Origin: Xylogone sp. PMI_703
Taxonomy: Eukaryota > Ascomycota > Leotiomycetes
Length of the DNA: 64,000 nucleotides
Direction: 5' to 3'
NCBI GenBank assembly: GCA_021399445.1
Contig: JAJTUQ010000003.1
Coordinates: 2,356,001 to 2,420,000 of the forward strand
Positions 55,771-64,000 of the stretch are shown one piece after another. The position numbers and the translations under genes are program-made. How positions within the stretch are numbered: position 1 is the first letter of the stretch; every line of letters begins with the position of its first letter. The notes beneath the pieces are model-generated. The model did not search any database, was not told where the DNA came from, and worked only from the letters and a program-made list of their open reading frames with translations.

Positions 55771-56929
55771 CTAATCAACATCCGGCACGGGCAGATGGTT
55801 CAATAACTTGAAATTGGTATACCTGCCTCCCAACTTCTTCATGGCCTCCATGGCGTTCTTATCGCGGAGATTCTGAGTGTCTTCATTGCTTATCAAGACG
55901 AAATCATGTCTTATCGTCCAAGTTCCCTCCTTGACACCGTATTGTTTCGCAGTTTCAGCATCTGCCTTCCCAAGATCTATGATTAAGCTTTGCTTTACGC
56001 CAAAAACTGCATCGGAGGTCTCGTATGGGTCACCACGAAGGTAAAGAGCGCTAGGTTTATTTGTCAGCATTGGCTTTTGACGAAGAAGTTCAGGATTAGG
56101 AATCAAACTATGCCATTGACATACGTAATCAAGTGGTCCCATCCTGGCTTCTCAAACATGAAATGCATATGGCTCGGTCTCCATGGATGGCGACCCAATA
56201 GCTTCAGAAGCTGTCCTACAGGTCCATCGTGCGGAATAGGGTATGGAACAGGTTTGATAGCCTTTGCCCAAAACTTTCCGTCCTTGTCACTCTTCATGAC
56301 ACATCGTCCATCAGGCCCGTCCCGATCGGCGTGCTGTACATCGTAGAATCCAGCTGAGTCAGTCTCCCAGATATCGATCTTAACACCTTCAATTGGGTTT
56401 CCATGCACATCCTTAACTGTGCATAGCACGAGACATGGCTCTCCGTTAGCATCGTGAGACATGATTTCACCGTGCTCAAGAAGTTCGGCTTCATGTGTGT
56501 GGAAGGGACCGAGAACAGAGCCTTCGGTGCTAGCAGGTGGTTTAGGATGGTCGATTGCATCGACAAGGAGGGAGAGACCAAGGATATCGGAGAGAAGGAT
56601 GAATTCCTAAGTAGTTGTTGTGTCAGTGCCACTGATTTTCTCTCAGTAGCCCTACTGAATGAAAAACAACAAGAAGGGCTTAAACATACATGTCGGACAT
56701 CACTGGAGATCTGCCCAACTCTCACTAAGAAATTCAAGGCTGCCATCCACTCATTGGTACTCAGTCTCGTTTCTCTCGCAAAGTCGTGAAGATGCGTAAC
56801 CAGTCGTTCCATAACATATTTCAGACGTCTGTCATCACCCTGGGAGTTTATAATGATAGTGTTCTCCGTAATGTTGTCGATGTTCAGGTCCTTCATAGGA
56901 GGAGGAGCTTTACCCTTTGGATCCGCCAT
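55771..56929 (-). CDS. Intradiol ring-cleavage dioxygenase (catechol/hydroxyquinol 1,2-type)
   Basis: Exons 56929-56690, 56606-56125 and 56050-55771 (phases 0 and 2) give 333 aa. Fe(III) enzymes of this family cleave catechol or 1,2,4-trihydroxybenzene between the hydroxyls in the 3-oxoadipate route. The dioxygenase N-terminal helical domain spans about 30-110, followed by VLGPFHTHEAE. The iron ligands are clear: Y168 (AGFYDV), Y202 (PYPIPHDGPV), H226 and H228 (RPSHMHF), with R223 in the usual place. No signal peptide is seen, so it should be cytosolic, unlike secreted fungal intradiol enzymes. No other aromatic-degradation gene is nearby. Hydroxyquinol or catechol preference cannot be settled from sequence. 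Confidence 0.92.
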
Positions 56930-58001
56930 GGCTGGTAAGAAGTTATGTACAAAGGGCCTATTTTACTTCTTATTTTCTCCTGCTTCTCCAGAATAAAAGT
57001 CAACGTCTCAGAAATCTTCGTAGAGAAGCAAAGAAGTAGACAAGCTGGGGAAGTTATCAAAAAACCATGGGGCAGCTATTTGCGGGGATTACCCAAATAC
57101 TTATAAGCTCACCTCAGTAAAGCGGCGTCTTCAAATGGGAGTTACCGGATTAGCATTCACCGGCATTAGTATCTAATTGCTACCCCAGAACGTCATACGA
57201 TGGTATTCATAAGCTCTTTATCATCGCTGAGATGCCCCAGATCCGAGGAAATGGAGTGCGGGACATGCTCTAGCCACATTCTATGTCAGATTCCAAGAGA
57301 TATTCGGGCCCCGTGGTCTGTGGAAGGTGTGTAAGTCAGTGACGAACCCCGCCATCTCCACCCAGGTACTTTGGAGGTTTTCCGACGCCGTCGGTTAAGC
57401 ATAGTGCCGGTAGTACCTCCACACAAGCACATCCAGCCATCAATTGATCTTCTGTTGATATATATTTGCCGAACATAAGTAGTAGACCCCAATAAACATA
57501 CCACAGGTCTTATCTGATAATTAATAGAGAAAGCTTGTATTAACATTTAAAAAAGGAGCTATAGTATTAGTCACGAGGTTGAACGGGGCTGAAACTCTAG
57601 CAAAGCATCATTATCTAGGAATTGAGGCTCTAGGCCCATGGTTATTGCATACTAGGATTTATCGGCAATGGTAGCTTGACGGCCGCAGACATTAAGAGAG
57701 TACATGTTATTCACGTTCACTTGCAAATATGGGACCTATGAGTGATTTCTAGAAGTCTTCTATTGCCTCGAACCCAGTAACGCAGTAAGCTAACAGCACG
57801 CCCATCCCAATCATATCATTCGTATAAACCCGATGACCAAAGGGAAAGGGTTAATGCACAAGCCAGTAGATATCATGACCGGACATAAGAAAAAAGAGAC
57901 ACAGCCGAGATACGGGAATGTCTGAAATAAGACATGAAGCCTGAAGACAACTGCCCACCAAACAAACACGCTTTTTATTTTTATTTATCTCGGAAAACCA
58001 T
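56930..58001. other. Dioxygenase promoter and TEF1 3' flank
   Basis: This 1.07 kb has no supported gene. The frame at 57546-57286 (minus) has no recognisable content. A short inverted repeat CCGAC-N3-GTCGG lies near 57380. The region should contain the dioxygenase promoter and the TEF1 terminator. Confidence 0.5.
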
Positions 58002-61170
<3,169 letters not shown>

Positions 61171-63895
61171 TTACTGAAGTGTGCTGCTGGATGTGGCCTC
61201 CTGCACATCTGCCGGGCCACGTACCAGCTCAGCTCCCTCTGCATGGCCTAGCTCTTCGAAGCTCGGCTTTTCCAGGAAACTGATAGGCTGCGCATCTGAT
61301 ACCGGCCTGACTGGCTCCGGGGTCATATCAGCATCAGTGTTGGATTCCTTCACAACTTTTATCCGTGACTCTGAATTAAAGACTTTGGGAGTCACATCTC
61401 CGAACTGGAATGACCCTGCAAGACGGCAAGCTGAGTCAATAAAATGCCGAGCATCTTCCTGGCTCAAGGCTTCAAAGCCTCCCGAGTTTGCAGCCTTGAT
61501 AGCTCGAAGTTTGAGCTCGCCTCGTCGTCCATCAGCTTTACCAGCCTCGATGCTTGTGTACAGTAACCTCCATCCTTCATAGTTCATAACTACGGTATTC
61601 CTATATTCAAGCCCTGCAAACACATATTGTACATCCTGCAGGTCTGAGCTGGGTGAGACTATCTCATTTGCCATCCTACACAGATGTCTAGAAATTGGTA
61701 GAGCCAACTCTGGTGGTGTAACTAGCTGCTTCCCGCTGGTCAGAGAGAGTTGTGACTGAGTCAAAAAGGAGTTGATTTGTGCCAAGCCCTGTGGCTGAGT
61801 CTGGAGAGAGCTCTGAGTCTTCTGTTGAAATCGTAGATCCACTGCTTGATCAGGCAACATAAGATCAGCCGTGGTAACTTGAACAATGGCGTTTACATCT
61901 TCCAGATGCAGTGCTTTTGTTATTGGGTGCACCGAAAAACGCATCTCCATAGCTGGGAATGCATCTAGCGCTCTTAACCCGATTCCCGATCCATTGATAT
62001 CCTGATTGTTCCATGGAGATGGTAGAAAGCGCATAGTGACACCTTCAATTGGTTGTTTATTTTCAAGCTGGACCTCATTAAGAATCCGCGAAATATTCGG
62101 AACACTAGTAGAGAACGATTTCAGTGGGTTTGAGGATGGATTGTACCTCTGAGAGGGCATCCAAATTGCAGGGTCATAGGCCGTGTGTGAGTGAAGCACA
62201 TTCCCTATAATAGCCGACGACTCAGTGAAATACTTATTACTCCAATGTGCCTCGTTTCCGGTTCCATTATGTGATACAATAGCTTCGCTCTCATCAACAG
62301 ACTGCTGACCTTGTATGTTGCTTATCCCTGGAAAATAATCGAACAGGGGAAAACGATGTTTAACACTGCTTAAATCTCCCTTAGGGGACTCCAATTCAGT
62401 GGCAGAAGCTTTTGAGGCTGGATAAGTGAATCTTGACCATTGCCGTAGTCTGTCGCGCCATGGAAGATTCTCAGTGGGTCCATAAAGAACAAATGCCCCT
62501 TTCTTAGGACTGCTTGTAACTAGATGGGCGACAGAATGCACATTTCTGTTAGACACCGCATTTGCAGTAAGGAGAAGTCTCCTTGCCACATCTGCCCGAC
62601 TAGAAGTAGTCGATTTGGGGTCATCTTCGAGACTTGATATCAAGAGCTGTGCGTAATTAGTGATTAAGCCCAGAATCAAAGAGATACTATGTGTACATAC
62701 TTTGTTACCAGGGAGTCGAGCAATATCAGTTCTCGTAAGACGGCTAAGTTCAGGAAGTACATCTTCAATATTAGTGCGTATCCATTTCTCCAATTGTTTA
62801 GTGTCGTCTTTATTCGCGGCTGGTACAAGATTTCCAAATGGCACCTCTAGTCTTTGAATACTATGTAGCTTTTCCTCTAGTTGTTCGATGATGTTGTCTG
62901 CCTTCTGTCGGGTTGTGGTAATCCGAATCACACCCCTTGATTTAAATGCTTCAATTTTTTCTTGCTCGTCGGTGATATATTCTTCACTTATTACGCTAAG
63001 AGGAGATCGAAGAGCGCCTAAATGAAGCAAGATTAGTCCCGCAATAAAGGCAAAATGGTTTGGTCCTACCTAATAGCGGTGCGAGTAAGAGTTCCAAATC
63101 TTCGGTGCGGATATGCACCTCAATTTCTCCGATCCCGTTCGCCAACTCAGGTACCTCCAAGTTCCAGCAGTCACGAACAAGCAGAAGAACTAGTCGCTGT
63201 TTTGAGGTGTGAGATTTCCAATAGTAACCTCGGATAGGACTCTCGTCGAAGTGTTCGCCGGGTTTTGAGATGTCTGGCATCCATGCAGACTTGCGTAGTA
63301 TTGGAGATTCCGAATCTTCCAGATTTTGGTCCTTTTGCTTGCTCTTCCCATGAATGTTGATATATCTCACCAATTGCGATACGGTAAATCCCTCTTGTAA
63401 GACCCGTACCAACTTATCGAATTCCTCCCAATTTCTTGGACTCTCTCCATCTTCGGGTCTCAATTCATTGATATTGTCCTCAACTTCATTCCATCCTGGC
63501 AGTCCTCTCTCACTATCCAACTGCGCTAGTATATCAACTTTTTCTGGTGATTCTTCAGGATCAAGCTGCGGTACGGAGTTGAATATTTTAAATCGCGATT
63601 CCCTCAAAACTATGACTTCTGCAGGCTTGCCTAAAGCCTCTGTTTTTAGCGATTCATGGTCCTCTTGAAGTTGGTTTCCCCGAAATCCATAAAGCCGACC
63701 TCCACGGTGTATGTCTGGTCGCTTGAAACCACTTCGATGTCTCAGCCTAGCTTTCCTCGTGTGGTTGGTCGCCTGCTCTGGAGAAGCCTCGGTCGATTGA
63801 CAAAAAAATTGTATCCTTGAGGTTAGAGGACGTTTTGCTAGTCGCAGTTGGCATCTTAAGCATATATGGGTGCTCGAAACAGGCCGAGAAATCAT
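61171..63895 (-). CDS. SLS1: SLS1, mitochondrial inner-membrane translation-coupling protein
   Basis: Exons 63895-63070, 63017-62701 and 62646-61171 give 872 aa. Sls1 is a matrix-facing inner-membrane protein that couples mitochondrial transcription to translation; the family carries KH-like segments. The first ~35 residues (MISRPVSSTHICLRCQLRLAKR) are basic and free of acids, a good presequence. The core includes EIEVHIRTEDLELLLAPLLGALRSP across intron 1 and the segment SRGVIRITTTRQKADNIIEQLEEKL, a KH-like pattern. The C-terminal ~60 residues are Glu/Pro-rich. The start is the first in-frame ATG; ten upstream codons lack one. Intron 2 (62700-62647) is 54 nt, in frame and stop-free, but has GTATGT, CACTAAT and GCACAG signals, so I treat it as spliced. 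Confidence 0.87.
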
Positions 63896-64000
63896 GGGCG
63901 CAATGTTTAAAACTCGACAGGACAATAGTTGTAGTTAGAGCTTTGTTTGCCGCATTGGAAATTTTTAAGGTTTTTGCGGGCAAGAAGTGCAAAGCTCGGC

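Noticed and set aside
57750..57800. Second B-box-like GGGTTCGAGGC, minus strand
   Set aside because: No matching A box or acceptor stem at tRNA spacing.

Overview
The window is nuclear DNA from a filamentous ascomycete (Pezizomycotina). The genes are separated by ordinary intergenic spacers. They carry short introns (about 49-290 nt) with GTRNGT donors, CTRAC-type branch points and AG acceptors, and their products are typical ascomycete forms. The protein sequences look most like Leotiomycetes (Helotiales); that placement is inferred from memory of the families, not from a search. I rebuilt fifteen spliced or single-exon genes by checking reading phase across every junction.

Layout. Positions 1-15559 hold no coding sequence I can defend: a GC-rich stretch with short tandem repeats, many GTAC-centred words and, from about 10.5 kb, serial pyrimidine blocks. 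It ends at a Zn2Cys6 transcription factor (15560-16762, +). Then come a peroxisomal acyl-CoA thioesterase ending in SKL (18216-19532, +), the plasma-membrane PI4-kinase scaffold EFR3 (23669-20135, -), a DHA2-type MFS exporter (25815-27681, +), the F1-ATPase assembly factor ATP12 (28333-29551, +), the proteasome-bound deubiquitinase UBP6 (31609-29845, -) divergent from ARPC4 (31992-32710, +), a five-exon RRM protein of unknown role (34141-36936, +), the tRNA wybutosine enzyme TYW3 (37941-39093, +) and the MICOS subunit MIC19 (40070-39357, -). After a 2.9 kb GC-rich spacer follows a ferric-reductase-like oxidoreductase (42962-44851, +).

The right part holds importin beta-1/KAP95 (49418-46410, -), 2-isopropylmalate synthase/LEU4 (52249-50150, -), a small single-span protein (53764-53378, -) divergent from sedoheptulose-1,7-bisphosphatase SHB17 (54249-55193, +), an intradiol dioxygenase (56929-55771, -), elongation factor 1-alpha (59905-58002, -) and the mitochondrial protein SLS1 (63895-61171, -).

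These are mostly housekeeping genes and form no evident cluster or pathway. ATP12, MIC19 and SLS1 act in mitochondria; the thioesterase acts in peroxisomes; TEF1, TYW3, KAP95 and UBP6 serve translation, transport and protein turnover. I see no transposase, tRNA, rRNA, CRISPR array or viral gene. The most interesting signals are at the level of gene structure and regulation. The first intron of LEU4 is 69 nt, stop-free and in frame, and its retention would add a basic presequence-like N terminus. A perfect Gcn4/CPC1 site lies upstream of LEU4. Two other introns can be read through (LEU4 intron 3, SLS1 intron 2). Several genes share very small first coding exons. The 15.5 kb coding-free tract upstream of the zinc-cluster factor also stands out.
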